Assembly (NCBI RefSeq): GCF_004358025.1
Contig: NZ_SMTL01000001.1
Coordinates: 248,001 to 312,000 of the forward strand
DNA length: 64,000 bases
Reading direction: 5' to 3'
DNA from: Rhizobium deserti
GTDB lineage: Bacteria > Pseudomonadota > Alphaproteobacteria > Rhizobiales > Rhizobiaceae
Part shown: in pieces, positions 54,350-63,175 of the stretch
Layout of the letters: each line of letters begins with the position of its first letter
How positions within the stretch are numbered: position 1 is the first letter of the stretch
Translations under genes and position numbers: made by a program
Notes under the pieces: model-generated
Told to the model about the DNA's origin: nothing
Database searches by the model: none
What the model saw: only the letters and a program-made list of their open reading frames with translations

Positions 54350-55681
54350 TCAAAAACTCTCTTTCAGCCACTGCCCCACACGGGCCAGCCGGCCATTACT
54401 GTTACCGAGCGAACCAATCAGCCCGCCCTGCGAAGCGTGCGTTTCCAGTTCTGCCACCTGCGGATAGATCATCAGGCCGACAGCCGTCGAAAAGGCCGGA
54501 CCTTTGGCCGCCGCGGGAAGACCGGAAATCCCCATGGGCCGACCAATCCGGACATTGCGAGCGAGCACCCGACGCGCCGTTTCGGAAAGCCCGGTCAGCT
54601 GGCTGGCGCCACCGGTCAGGACGACGCGCTTGCCGACGATCGGGCTGAAGCCGGACTTCTGAATTCGGTCGCGGATGAGCTCGAGCGTTTCTTCGATACG
54701 GGCGCGCACGATGCGCGTCACCAGTGACCGCGGAACCTGTGTCGGCTGATCGCGATCGTCTTCGCCGATGGGAGGAACGGAGATCATGTCGCGCTCGTCG
54801 GCGCCGTTCGCCAGCGCCGATCCATGCACGACCTTCATGCGCTCGGCATCCTCGATGCGGGTGGAAAGCCCGCGGGCCAAGTCCGTCGTCACGTGATGGC
54901 CGCCGAGGCTGATGGCGTCGGTGTGGACCAGCCGGCCTTCCGCGAAAACCGAAATCGTCGTCGTGCCGCCGCCCATGTCGATCGCGGCGCAGCCGAGTTC
55001 GACCTCGTCGTCCACAAGAGCAGCCAGGCCGCTGGCATAGGGCGTCGCAACCATGCCCTCGACCGACAGATGCGCGCGGTTGATGCACAGCTCCAGGTTC
55101 TTCAGCGTTACGCGTTCGGCCGTCACCACATGCATGTCGACACCGAGCAAATCGCCGAACATGCCGAGCGGATCGCGAATGCCGCGTTCGCCATCCAGCG
55201 AAAAGCCGGTGGGCAGTGAATGAAGAATCGCTCGGTCCTGCCGCAGCGACTGCTGGGTGGCGGCAAAAAGAACTTTCTTAAGATCCGCCGCTTCAACTTC
55301 CTGGCCACCGAGATCGATCGTGCCGGTGTAGACGTCGCTGGCGACGCGGCCGGCAGAAACATTGACGATCAGACTGTCGACCGTCAGGCCGGCCATGCGT
55401 TCGGCAGCGTCGACAGCCAGACGCACGACGCTTTCGGCTGCATCCAGATCGGCGACGACGCCTGACTTGACACCGCGCGACCGCTGATGGCCGATGCCGA
55501 TGATCTCCACATTGTGGGTGCGGCCCGGCAGAACCTGGCTTTCCTGGCGCGGCGTCAGCCGGGCGATCATGCAGACGACCTTGGTCGAGCCGATATCAAG
55601 AACGGATACGACGTGGCTTCGCTTGGAGGACAGCGGCTTCATGCGAGGTGACCCAGAATGAGAGGAACCGAAAACGCTCAC
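54350..55681 (-). CDS. ftsA: Cell division protein FtsA
   Basis: FtsA is the actin-like membrane tether of FtsZ and recruiter of later division proteins. The 443-residue protein has phosphate-1 VVSVLDIGSTKVVCMIARLT (about 24-43), the 1C domain region NVEIIGIGHQRSRGVKSGVV, phosphate-2 CAAIDMGGGTTTISVFAEG, and the connect-2 and adenosine motifs, VVLTGGASQLTGLSE (about 352). The C-terminal amphipathic helix is LARVGQWLKESF. Its start at 55681 overlaps the ftsQ stop by 4 bases. An internal Met at 55642 is possible. Confidence 0.97.
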   Translation of the reverse strand: MSVFGSSHSGSPRMKPLSSKRSHVVSVLDIGSTKVVCMIARLTPRQESQVLPGRTHNVEIIGIGHQRSRGVKSGVVADLDAAESVVRLAVDAAERMAGLTVDSLIVNVSAGRVASDVYTGTIDLGGQEVEAADLKKVLFAATQQSLRQDRAILHSLPTGFSLDGERGIRDPLGMFGDLLGVDMHVVTAERVTLKNLELCINRAHLSVEGMVATPYASGLAALVDDEVELGCAAIDMGGGTTTISVFAEGRLVHTDAISLGGHHVTTDLARGLSTRIEDAERMKVVHGSALANGADERDMISVPPIGEDDRDQPTQVPRSLVTRIVRARIEETLELIRDRIQKSGFSPIVGKRVVLTGGASQLTGLSETARRVLARNVRIGRPMGISGLPAAAKGPAFSTAVGLMIYPQVAELETHASQGGLIGSLGNSNGRLARVGQWLKESF

Positions 55682-56610
55682 GACTGCTCCCCCGCCTTCT
55701 TCAATGCCTTGGTCCGCGCCTCGAGCGCATCCTTGCGGCGCTCGGAAGCACCGGTGGTGAGTTCCACCGTCGTTCGATCCTCGAGACGCAGGTCGACGGC
55801 GGCGATATCCCGCTCCAGGATGCCCTGCTCCTTTTCCAACCGCGCCATGACGGCGAGCGCGTTGCCAATGTTGGCTTCCGGCAGCTTGAGCACGACGCCG
55901 TTGTCGAGATGCACATCCCAGCGGCGTCCGGCGACCCGCACATAAGCGCGGATCCGCGACCGGATGTCCGGCCAGGCGGCCATCTGGTCAACGAAGGAAG
56001 CCGCCGCGGTCTCGGCATCACGACCGACGAACAGCGGCAGCGACGCAAACTTGCTGTCACGCAGCGGCGCGATAATGCTGCCATTGCGCTCGATCAGCGA
56101 CAGTTCCGACCCGTGCTGCCATACGCCGAAGGCTTCTCGCTCCTTGAGCATGACCTCGATGGTGCGCGGATAGACCTTGCGCACTTCGGCATACTGAACC
56201 CAGGGGAGACCGGACAGCTTACGGCGAGCGGCGTCGACATCAAGCGCCACCAGCGAGGTTGTGCCGTCGAGACCCAGCAGTTGCAAGATGTCGATCTCGG
56301 ACGTCTCGCCATTGCCCGACACCCGAACATCCTCAATGGCGAAACCGACAGCAGCCGTCGTCGCCTGCGCAACGTCCTGAGCGTGACCGCCAAGAGACAT
56401 GCCATAGAGACCTACCGCAGAAAGAAAGCCAAAGGTCGCAAAGGTTCCCGTATGTCCGGGGATGTGGATGCGGCCGGTTGCCAGGCTGACGCCGAATCTG
56501 ACCATCCGCCGCAACGGCCGCGGCAGAACCCGGCGATCTTCAGCGCCGAGGTAAGCGACATGCGAACGGCTGCGCGGGTCACCCGCCTTTTTGCCTATCA
56601 ACGCGAACAC
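55678..56610 (-). CDS. ftsQ: Cell division protein FtsQ
   Basis: FtsQ is a single-pass scaffold that joins early and late division proteins. The protein, 310 residues from the GTG, has a basic cytoplasmic region ([18 protein letters not shown]), a membrane segment near residues 50-70 ([17 protein letters not shown]), the POTRA domain [20 protein letters not shown] (about 95-114), and the FtsQ beta domain ending in a Lys/Glu-rich tail. The GTG at 56608-56610 has GGAGGATGC upstream and fits the usual FALIGKK start; an ATG at 56631 is possible but poorer. The start overlaps the ddlB stop by 13 bases. Confidence 0.93.
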   Translation of the reverse strand: MFALIGKKAGDPRSRSHVAYLGAEDRRVLPRPLRRMVRFGVSLATGRIHIPGHTGTFATFGFLSAVGLYGMSLGGHAQDVAQATTAAVGFAIEDVRVSGNGETSEIDILQLLGLDGTTSLVALDVDAARRKLSGLPWVQYAEVRKVYPRTIEVMLKEREAFGVWQHGSELSLIERNGSIIAPLRDSKFASLPLFVGRDAETAAASFVDQMAAWPDIRSRIRAYVRVAGRRWDVHLDNGVVLKLPEANIGNALAVMARLEKEQGILERDIAAVDLRLEDRTTVELTTGASERRKDALEARTKALKKAGEQS

Positions 56611-57524
56611 GAAGCATCCTCCACCATCCAACGGACAAGCTCGCCAAAACCGTGACCGGCATGCGCAGCCATTTCGGGCACCAGCGATGTGGGGGTCATC
56701 CCTGGCTGAGTATTGATCTCCAGCCAGATAATTTCACCGTCTTCAGAAAACCGATCGTCGTAACGGAAGTCCGAGCGACTGACGCCCCGGCAGCCCATCG
56801 CCTGATGCGCCTTCAGCGCGAATGTTTGGACTTTTTGGTAAATATTCGGTGAAATTTGCGCAGGAATGACATGCTTGGAGCCGCCAGCTGCGTATTTCGC
56901 ATCATAATCATAGAAGGCATTGCCGGTCGGCAGAACTTCGGTCACACCCAGCGCGACATCGCCCATGACGCCGCACGTCAGCTCACGGCCATAAATGTAG
57001 CGCTCCACCAGCACCCGGTCGCCATAGCGCCAGTCGGAGGAACCGATGACCTGCGGCGGATGAGACTGATCCTCACGAACAATGACAACCCCGAAGGAGG
57101 AGCCTTCGCGGACAGGCTTAACGACATAAGGCGGAGCAATTGGATGCTCGCTGCCGATCTCCATGCGATGAAGCGCCCTCGCCTCAGCCACCGGCACGCC
57201 GGCAGCATGAGCGACATGCTTGGCCTGATGCTTGTCCATCGCCAAAGCGGACGCGAGAACGCCCGAATGGGTATAGGGAATTTCGAGATATTCGAGAATA
57301 CCCTGGATCGTGCCATCTTCGCCGAAAGGCCCGTGCAGAGCGTTGAAAGCGACATCCGGGTTCAACTGGGAGAGAACAGCGGCGACATCACGACCGACAT
57401 CGACCCGCGACACCTGGTAGCCTTCGGCTTCCAGGGCGTCGGCGCAAGCATTGCCCGAAGACAGGCTAACGGGCCGCTCGGAGGAAAATCCCCCCATCAA
57501 AACAGCCACATGCTTGTTTCTCAT
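56598..57524 (-). CDS. ddlB: D-alanine--D-alanine ligase
   Basis: Ddl joins two D-Ala for the peptidoglycan pentapeptide. The 308-residue ATP-grasp enzyme has [18 protein letters not shown] (about 7-24), [20 protein letters not shown] (about 62-81), [17 protein letters not shown] (about 140), [19 protein letters not shown] and the metal-binding [19 protein letters not shown] (about 272-290), including the usual Arg/Lys and Asn ligands. ATG 57522-57524 with GGGAGT upstream was chosen over a longer frame to 57575. It begins the ddlB-ftsQ-ftsA-ftsZ series. Confidence 0.97.
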   Translation of the reverse strand: MRNKHVAVLMGGFSSERPVSLSSGNACADALEAEGYQVSRVDVGRDVAAVLSQLNPDVAFNALHGPFGEDGTIQGILEYLEIPYTHSGVLASALAMDKHQAKHVAHAAGVPVAEARALHRMEIGSEHPIAPPYVVKPVREGSSFGVVIVREDQSHPPQVIGSSDWRYGDRVLVERYIYGRELTCGVMGDVALGVTEVLPTGNAFYDYDAKYAAGGSKHVIPAQISPNIYQKVQTFALKAHQAMGCRGVSRSDFRYDDRFSEDGEIIWLEINTQPGMTPTSLVPEMAAHAGHGFGELVRWMVEDASCSR

Positions 57525-57914
57525 CAACCACTCCCACAAAAAGGGCTTCAGGTTACGTTCCGGCGCTTGCGCCAAGCTTGTTGCAACCGATGATTCCGCT
57601 GCTCGTCGATTACCCGAGCATTAGTGCACCGAAATGGTTAACAAAACGTTTACTTTCCTTAATCGGAAGTCCCAAGTTACTGAGAAACATCAGCAATTCG
57701 TTTGTAGGAAAAGTTAACGCGCTGGTTCGTCCGCAGTGGAGACCATCGATGCTCAAGCGAATGCAGCCTTCAATCCCGGCGTAATTCTGTTAGCGCCAAC
57801 CGCAGAAATTATCAGTTTTGTTGCGGTTTTAGAGTTTTAGTCGCCCGAAAATTGCGATATGGCCAACCAGGCCCTTCTTGAGAGCCTTGTCAAACATCAT
57901 GAATTGGAATCAGC
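57525..57914. other. Divergent promoter region between ddlB and the MFS gene
   Basis: About 390 bases, A/T-richer than the surrounding genes, with no supported gene. It should hold the promoter for the ddlB-ftsQAZ unit on minus and for the MFS gene on plus. A CtrA-like sequence is at 57638-57652. Confidence 0.55.
57638..57652. promoter_or_regulatory. Possible CtrA-like binding site upstream of ddlB
   Basis: TTAA at 57638-57641, seven bases, then TTTA at 57649-57652 match the alphaproteobacterial CtrA consensus TTAA-N7-TTAA at seven of eight fixed positions. It lies 114 bases upstream of the ddlB start. CtrA is a cell-cycle regulator of division genes in this class, but the single imperfect site is weak evidence. 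Confidence 0.3.
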
Positions 57915-59219
57915 ATGAGTAACGCGACCCCCTCCGCGTCGCCATCTGCTGAGCCGTTAGCGCCCGGTGCATTGAATTCCCCTGCACGCGTTCTGACGGC
58001 CAGCGTGGTCGGCACGACGATCGAGTTCTTCGACTTTTATGTTTATGCCACTGCTGCGGTCCTGGTCTTCCCGACCCTGTTCTTCCCGAACAACGATCCG
58101 ACCACCGCACTTCTGGCTTCCTTTGCGACCTTCTCGATCGCATTTTTTGCGCGGCCGCTGGGCGCCGTCGTCTTCGGTCATTTTGGCGATCGCGTCGGCC
58201 GCAAGACGACCCTAGTCGCTGCTCTGCTGACAATGGGCATTTCCACCGTCGTCATTGGGCTCCTGCCGTCTTACAGTTCCATCGGCGTTCTCGCACCGCT
58301 CCTTCTGGCGCTGTGCCGTTTCGGCCAAGGTTTTGGATTGGGCGGCGAATGGGGCGGTGCCGTCCTGCTCGCAACCGAAAACGCACCGCCTGGAAAGCGC
58401 AGCTGGTACGGCATGTTCCCACAATTGGGCGCGCCGCTCGGCCTTTTCCTGTCGTCGGGCGTCTTCTGGATCCTGCTGCATTTCATCAGCCAGGAAGCGC
58501 TGCTCAGCTGGGGCTGGCGCGTCCCGTTCCTCGCCTCGATCATCCTGATTGCTGTAGGCCTCTGGGTTCGTCTGTCGATCAGCGAGACGCCGGCTTTCCA
58601 AAAGACGATCGACAGCCACGAACGGGTCGCCGTACCGGTTGCCGAACTCTTCCGCCATCACAAGCGCAGCCTCGCCCTTGGCACATTCGTTGCCCTGGCG
58701 ACCTTCGTGCTGTTTTACATCGGTTCTGCCTACCTGCTCTCCTACAACATCAAGGTGCTGCAGATGCCGTTCCTGGATGCGCTGGAGGTGCAGCTCCTCG
58801 GCTCCGTCGTGTTCGGTATCTTCATTCCGGTGATCGGCAAGCTCGCCGAGCGCTTCGGCCGCCGCGAGATGCTTATTTTGACGACGGTGCTGATCGGTAT
58901 ATTCTCGTTTTTCCTGCCGGCACTGATGACCAATGGCGAAGGCACGATCTTCCTGTTCGTTGTCTTAGCCATGATGCTGATGGGCATGACCTACGGACTG
59001 ATCGGCACGGCACTTGCCGCGCCCTTCCCGACCGCGGTCCGCTATACCGGCTCGTCGATCACCTTCAACTTGGCCGGGATTTTCGGCGCCTCGTTGGCCC
59101 CTTATATCGCCACATGGCTGCAGGCCAACTACGGCATGACCTATGTGGGCTATTATCTCGGCGTCGCCGCCTTGATCACCCTTGCCTGCATCCTGCTGTC
59201 GCGGAAAAACGAAGTCTGA
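57915..59219 (+). CDS. MFS transporter, metabolite:proton symporter (MHS) type
   Basis: The 434-residue protein is a 12-segment major facilitator of the MHS subgroup (ProP, ShiA, YhjE relatives). Diagnostic features: ASVVGTTIEFFDFYVYATAA in TM1, GHFGDRVGRKTTLVAALLTM between TM2 and TM3, and RFGQGFGLGGEWGGAVLLAT in TM4. A second-half loop, RFGRREMLIL, repeats the G-x-x-x-D/R-R-x-G-R/K pattern. The substrate is unknown. It is on plus, opposite to the cell-wall genes on both sides, between ddlB and murB, with its own terminator. Only weak GGAATC precedes the ATG. Confidence 0.9.
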   Translation: MSNATPSASPSAEPLAPGALNSPARVLTASVVGTTIEFFDFYVYATAAVLVFPTLFFPNNDPTTALLASFATFSIAFFARPLGAVVFGHFGDRVGRKTTLVAALLTMGISTVVIGLLPSYSSIGVLAPLLLALCRFGQGFGLGGEWGGAVLLATENAPPGKRSWYGMFPQLGAPLGLFLSSGVFWILLHFISQEALLSWGWRVPFLASIILIAVGLWVRLSISETPAFQKTIDSHERVAVPVAELFRHHKRSLALGTFVALATFVLFYIGSAYLLSYNIKVLQMPFLDALEVQLLGSVVFGIFIPVIGKLAERFGRREMLILTTVLIGIFSFFLPALMTNGEGTIFLFVVLAMMLMGMTYGLIGTALAAPFPTAVRYTGSSITFNLAGIFGASLAPYIATWLQANYGMTYVGYYLGVAALITLACILLSRKNEV

Positions 59220-59247
59220 TCCGGATCAGATGAAATCGGAATAACAA

Positions 59248-59282
59248 GAAAGCCCGCGAAGCCATTGGTCTCGCGGGCTTTC
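59248..59282 (+). terminator. Bidirectional terminator after the MFS gene
   Basis: A 12-base perfect stem, GAAAGCCCGCGA (59248-59259) with TCGCGGGCTTTC (59271-59282), has an 11-base loop. It lies between the stop of the MFS gene on plus and the stop of a small minus-strand gene, and can serve both. Confidence 0.85.
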
Positions 59283-59306
59283 CATTGACATCATCGGATT
59301 TTTCCG

Positions 59307-59411
59307 TCAACGGCGATGCGGGTTCTTGTAGTAATCGTAGACGAGCCAACCTCCACCGATTGCGGAAACGACCCACGGAAATACGTACCAAAAGAATTCC
59401 TGCGAGGTCAT
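59307..59411 (-). CDS. Possible small membrane protein, 34 residues
   Basis: The frame reads MTSQEFFWYVFPWVVSAIGG, then GWLVYDYYKNPHRR, and stops at 59307-59309. It is one hydrophobic helix with a positive tail and many aromatics. The ATG at 59409-59411 has a strong GGAGGA upstream. It lies between the MFS terminator and the murB-linked small gene, on the cell-wall-gene strand. No family recognised. Confidence 0.5.
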   Translation of the reverse strand: MTSQEFFWYVFPWVVSAIGGGWLVYDYYKNPHRR

Positions 59412-59470
59412 ACCTTTAGTCCTCCAAGAACGCGGCGTGCCGTCCAATGTAGTGTGATGGCGCCGGAAAT

Positions 59471-59662
59471 CTAACCCATCATCGTCATCAACGCACTTAT
59501 GTTGGCGGATGCCGGGCCGAGAGACAGGATTTGCCCGAGCACGCCTACAGCAACGAAGGCAGTCGAAAGACGGTCCAGCGCTCCGGCCAGGAGCTTGCGC
59601 CGCTCGTTTCCGACCAGAACCAGACGCCGTTCTTCCTTTTCAAGAAACTCGGCGTCCTCCAT
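59471..59662 (-). CDS. Small membrane protein downstream of murB, 63 residues
   Basis: No named family. It begins with an acidic/basic soluble helix (MEDAEFLEKEERRLVLVGNE) followed by RRKLLAGALDRLSTAFVAVG and VLGQILSLGPASANISALM, a membrane segment. The ATG at 59660-59662 is 2 bases past the murB stop, so it is probably the last gene of the murG-murC-murB unit. It may be a small division or wall partner, but this is only position-based inference. Confidence 0.6.
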   Translation of the reverse strand: MEDAEFLEKEERRLVLVGNERRKLLAGALDRLSTAFVAVGVLGQILSLGPASANISALMTMMG

Positions 59663-59664
59663 GG

Positions 59665-60645
59665 CTAATCGCTCGTCACACCCTGGAAGGGTCTGACCTC
59701 GCGGCCGGGCATAAAGATGCCCAGACGCTTGATTTCCCATTCCAGCTTGATCCCGGAGTGCTCGAAGACACGCTGGCGGACTGTCTCTCCTAGATATTCA
59801 AGATCGTAGCCGGAGGCGTGACCAATGTTGATCATGAAGTTGCAATGCAGCGCAGACATCTGCGCGCCACCGTTCATCAACCCACGGCATCCGGCCTCGT
59901 CGATCACCTTCCAGGCCGAATGTCCTTCGGGGTTTTTGAAGGTGGAGCCACCGGTCTTTTCCTTCACCGGCTGCACCGTCTCACGGTGCTGGCGGACCGC
60001 ATCCATGTCGGCACGGATCTTGGCCCTGTCCTCCGCATATCCTTCGAAGACCGCATGCGTGAAAATGAGATCCGGCGGTACGGAGGAATGCCGATAGCTG
60101 TAGCCCATGTCGGCCTTGGAGAGGATGTGCTTGTTGCCCTTGCGGTCAACCGCATGGATTTCCACAACCCGCTCAGCGGTCTCGCCACCGTTGGCTCCGG
60201 CATTCATGCGCAGCGCACCGCCGATCGATCCCGGAATCCCGTAGTAGAAGGCGAAGCCGCCTATGCCGTTGTCCATAGCCATGGCGGCAATGTGCTTGTC
60301 GGGGCAGATGGCGCCTGCACGGATGAGGTTTTCCCCCGCCAGATCAACGGAGCCGAAACCCTTGGCGGAAAGGCGCAGCACCACACCGGGAATGCCGCCA
60401 TCGCGCACGAGCAGGTTGGAGCCGACACCGACGACCGTCAGCGGCACGTCTTGTGGCAGGAGCTTCAGGAATGTGACCAGGTCGTCGACGTCATGTGGCT
60501 GGAACATCAGTTCGGCGAGACCACCCGCCTGAAACCAGGTGACCCGGTCCATCGGCGCATCTGGGGTCAAACGTCCGCGCAATTCCTTGACGCCGTCACC
60601 GAGTGACGCCAGCAGCTTTTCCCCGTTCACCTGTTTCATTCTCAC
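59665..60645 (-). CDS. murB: UDP-N-acetylenolpyruvoylglucosamine reductase MurB
   Basis: MurB reduces UDP-GlcNAc-enolpyruvate to UDP-MurNAc with FAD and NADPH. The 326-residue protein has the FAD-binding [20 protein letters not shown] (about 68-87), [20 protein letters not shown] (about 129-148), the catalytic Ser region [20 protein letters not shown] (about 235-254) and a C-terminal [20 protein letters not shown]. The usual start is GTG at 60643-60645, overlapping the murC stop; ATG at 60639 is also possible. Type II-like loop pattern. In the murG-murC-murB row. Confidence 0.96.
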   Translation of the reverse strand: MRMKQVNGEKLLASLGDGVKELRGRLTPDAPMDRVTWFQAGGLAELMFQPHDVDDLVTFLKLLPQDVPLTVVGVGSNLLVRDGGIPGVVLRLSAKGFGSVDLAGENLIRAGAICPDKHIAAMAMDNGIGGFAFYYGIPGSIGGALRMNAGANGGETAERVVEIHAVDRKGNKHILSKADMGYSYRHSSVPPDLIFTHAVFEGYAEDRAKIRADMDAVRQHRETVQPVKEKTGGSTFKNPEGHSAWKVIDEAGCRGLMNGGAQMSALHCNFMINIGHASGYDLEYLGETVRQRVFEHSGIKLEWEIKRLGIFMPGREVRPFQGVTSD

Positions 60646-62051
60646 TGTCCTGAAATGCTCTCAAGTTCCTTTGGCAATATAGCTGCCCACTGGGTAATGT
60701 TCCCAGCTCCTAGAAGAACCACGAAATCACCCGGCTTCGCAATGCCGGAAATGATCGGAGCCAGTTCGGACGGCGAAGCGATATAGCGTGCATCGCGGTG
60801 GCCGCCGGACTTGATGCGAGAAACGAGTGCTTCCGAGTCGATTCCTTCTATTGGCTCCTCGCCGGCGGCGTAGACCGGCGCAAGGATGAGGCTGTCGGCA
60901 TCGTTGAAGCAGTTTGCGAAGTCCTCGAACAGGCTCGATAGACGGCTGTAGCGATGCGGCTGATGCACCGCGATGATGCGGCCCTGGCACGCCTCGCGCG
61001 CAGCCCTCAGCACGGCGCTGATCTCGACCGGATGGTGCCCATAGTCATCGAAGATCGACACGCCGTTCCAGGTACCGGTCAAGGTGAAGCGACGCTTGAC
61101 CCCACCAAAGGCCGCGAGGCCTTTGCGGATGTCTTCTTCTGCAATGCCAAGCCGGTTCGCAACGGCAATCGCCGCGGTCGCATTGGAAATATTGTGACGG
61201 CCCGGCATCGGCAACGTCAGGTCCTTGAAGGTGAACACGCGGCCGGTCCGGCGCCGACGGATCTCCACGTCGAAGATCGATTTCGTGCCTTCCATTCGGA
61301 TGTTGGAAAACCGGGCATCGGCCTGAGGATTGGCGCCATAGGTGACGATCTTGCGGTCCTCGATGCGACCGACCAGCGCCTGCACTTCCGGATGGTCGAT
61401 GCAAAGCACGCCGAAGCCATAGAAAGGAACGTTTTCGACGAACTGGCGGAAAGCTGCACGTACCGCGTCGAAATTGCCGTAGTGATCAAGATGCTCCGGA
61501 TCGATATTGGTGACGACCGCGACATCCGCCGGAAGCTTGAGGAAAGTGCCGTCCGATTCGTCGGCCTCGACCACCATCCATTCACCTGCGCCCATGCGGG
61601 CATTGGTGCCATAGGCATTGATGATACCGCCATTAATGACGGTCGGATCGAGATTGCCGGCTTCCAGAAGCGCTGCGACCATCGAAGTCGTGGTCGTCTT
61701 GCCATGCGTGCCGCCGATGGCGATGGCATTTCGGAAACGCATCAACTCGGCGAGCATTTCGGCGCGGCGTACGACCGGCAGCGATTTTTCACGCGCGGCG
61801 ATCAGTTCCGGATTGGTCTTCTTGATGGCCGTCGAGACCACGACGACTTCGGCATCACCGAGATTGTCCGGCCCATGGCCCACGAAGACCGGGATGCCCT
61901 TGTCGCGCAGACGCTGAACATTGGCGCTGTCGGATTGATCCGAGCCCTGAACGCTGTGACCGAGATTGTGCAGCACTTCGGCAATGCCGCTCATGCCGAT
62001 CCCACCGATGCCGATGAAATGAACAAGCCCGATGGCCTTCGGCATCTTCAT
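60642..62051 (-). CDS. murC: UDP-N-acetylmuramate--L-alanine ligase MurC
   Basis: MurC adds L-alanine to UDP-MurNAc with ATP. The 469-residue protein has the N-terminal Rossmann motif [20 protein letters not shown] (about 11-30), the ATP P-loop [20 protein letters not shown] (about 112-131), [13 protein letters not shown] (about 184), and [19 protein letters not shown] (about 331-349). Length is standard. GGGAG lies 7 bases before the ATG at 62051; the second Met at codon 3 is also possible. It overlaps murG and murB by 4 bases on each side. Confidence 0.97.
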   Translation of the reverse strand: MKMPKAIGLVHFIGIGGIGMSGIAEVLHNLGHSVQGSDQSDSANVQRLRDKGIPVFVGHGPDNLGDAEVVVVSTAIKKTNPELIAAREKSLPVVRRAEMLAELMRFRNAIAIGGTHGKTTTTSMVAALLEAGNLDPTVINGGIINAYGTNARMGAGEWMVVEADESDGTFLKLPADVAVVTNIDPEHLDHYGNFDAVRAAFRQFVENVPFYGFGVLCIDHPEVQALVGRIEDRKIVTYGANPQADARFSNIRMEGTKSIFDVEIRRRRTGRVFTFKDLTLPMPGRHNISNATAAIAVANRLGIAEEDIRKGLAAFGGVKRRFTLTGTWNGVSIFDDYGHHPVEISAVLRAAREACQGRIIAVHQPHRYSRLSSLFEDFANCFNDADSLILAPVYAAGEEPIEGIDSEALVSRIKSGGHRDARYIASPSELAPIISGIAKPGDFVVLLGAGNITQWAAILPKELESISGQ

Positions 62052-63172
62052 GCCTTTACTCCCTTAAACGCTGCTGGTGATTGACGTTGAGCCACGGCTT
62101 CGACCAGGTCCGCCAGCGCGATGGCCGCATTTGGGTGACCGGCCTGCTTGGCTGCAATGGCCATTTTCTCCAGTCGCTCCGGCTCCTTCATGGCCGCCGA
62201 AATCATGGACGACAGTCGATCGGGTGACAGTTCCGATTGCGGCACGACCTGAGCTCCGCCCGTCGCAACCAGGGCTGCCGCATTGGCCGCCTGGTCGTGG
62301 TCGAGCGCGTATGGATAAGGCACGAGAATGGACGGTCTGCCGATGACCGCGATCTCCGACACCGTCGATGCGCCGGAACGGCAGATGATCAGATGCGCCA
62401 TGGCAAGCCGCTCGGCCATATCGGCAAAGAAGGGCGAAACATCCACCGGTGATTTGAGCTTGGCAAAGCAGGAGTTCACCCGCCCCTGGTCTTCCGGCCT
62501 GGCCTGTTGCGTGACCACGAGACGTTCCCGCTCGCTTGCATCAAGCAAGCTGAGTGCCGTCGGAACAGCCGATGAAAAGAATTGCGCGCCCTGGCTGCCG
62601 CCGAACACGACGAGCCGGAAAGGATCACTGCCGCGCGACGGCGCATAGGCGACATTCGCAGCTTCCAGGACGGCCGGCCGCACGGGATTGCCGGTGGTCA
62701 CGGTTTTTGCTGCAAACGGTCCTTCCGTCTCCGGCAAAAAGCCGCCAGCGATCGCCTGCACCCGCTTGGCCAGTGCCTTGTTGGCGCGGCCCATGACGGC
62801 ATTCTGTTCGTGGATCATGGAAGGCACGCCCATGGCGGTCGAGGCCATGAGCGGCGGCACTGTTGGATACCCCCCAAAGCCGACGACGGCGATCGGTCTC
62901 AGGCGAGCGATGAGACGGCGCGCGGCGCGCAGTCCCGTCCACAGCTTCCACCCGGTACGAATGAGCGCGAGCGGGTTTTTCGAACCGAGCGTCGCAGACG
63001 GTACGACATGGATGTCATCGGCCGGGAACTTGCCCGCAAAACGTTCGGCGCGGCTGTCAGTGACCAGATGCACCGAATAGCCACGCCGTTTCAACTCGTG
63101 CCCCAGCGCCTCGGCCGGAAACAAATGACCGCCTGTCCCGCCGGCGGCAAGCAGAATAATGCCTTTGGTCAT
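62048..63172 (-). CDS. murG: UDP-GlcNAc:undecaprenyl-PP-MurNAc-pentapeptide transferase MurG
   Basis: MurG converts lipid I to lipid II on the inner leaflet of the cytoplasmic membrane. The 374-residue GT28 enzyme shows [20 protein letters not shown] (about 7-26), [16 protein letters not shown] (about 95-110), [17 protein letters not shown] (about 119), [16 protein letters not shown] and the donor-binding [20 protein letters not shown] (about 261-280) with [18 protein letters not shown]. Overlaps murC by 4 bases and follows ftsW by 3. Confidence 0.97.
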   Translation of the reverse strand: MTKGIILLAAGGTGGHLFPAEALGHELKRRGYSVHLVTDSRAERFAGKFPADDIHVVPSATLGSKNPLALIRTGWKLWTGLRAARRLIARLRPIAVVGFGGYPTVPPLMASTAMGVPSMIHEQNAVMGRANKALAKRVQAIAGGFLPETEGPFAAKTVTTGNPVRPAVLEAANVAYAPSRGSDPFRLVVFGGSQGAQFFSSAVPTALSLLDASERERLVVTQQARPEDQGRVNSCFAKLKSPVDVSPFFADMAERLAMAHLIICRSGASTVSEIAVIGRPSILVPYPYALDHDQAANAAALVATGGAQVVPQSELSPDRLSSMISAAMKEPERLEKMAIAAKQAGHPNAAIALADLVEAVAQRQSPAAFKGVKA

Positions 63173-63175
63173 GTC

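Noticed and set aside
52460..54727. 755-codon frame on plus opposite ftsZ and the end of ftsA
   Set aside because: It mirrors conserved FtsZ codons, has Arg/His-rich low-complexity text and no ribosome-binding site or family.
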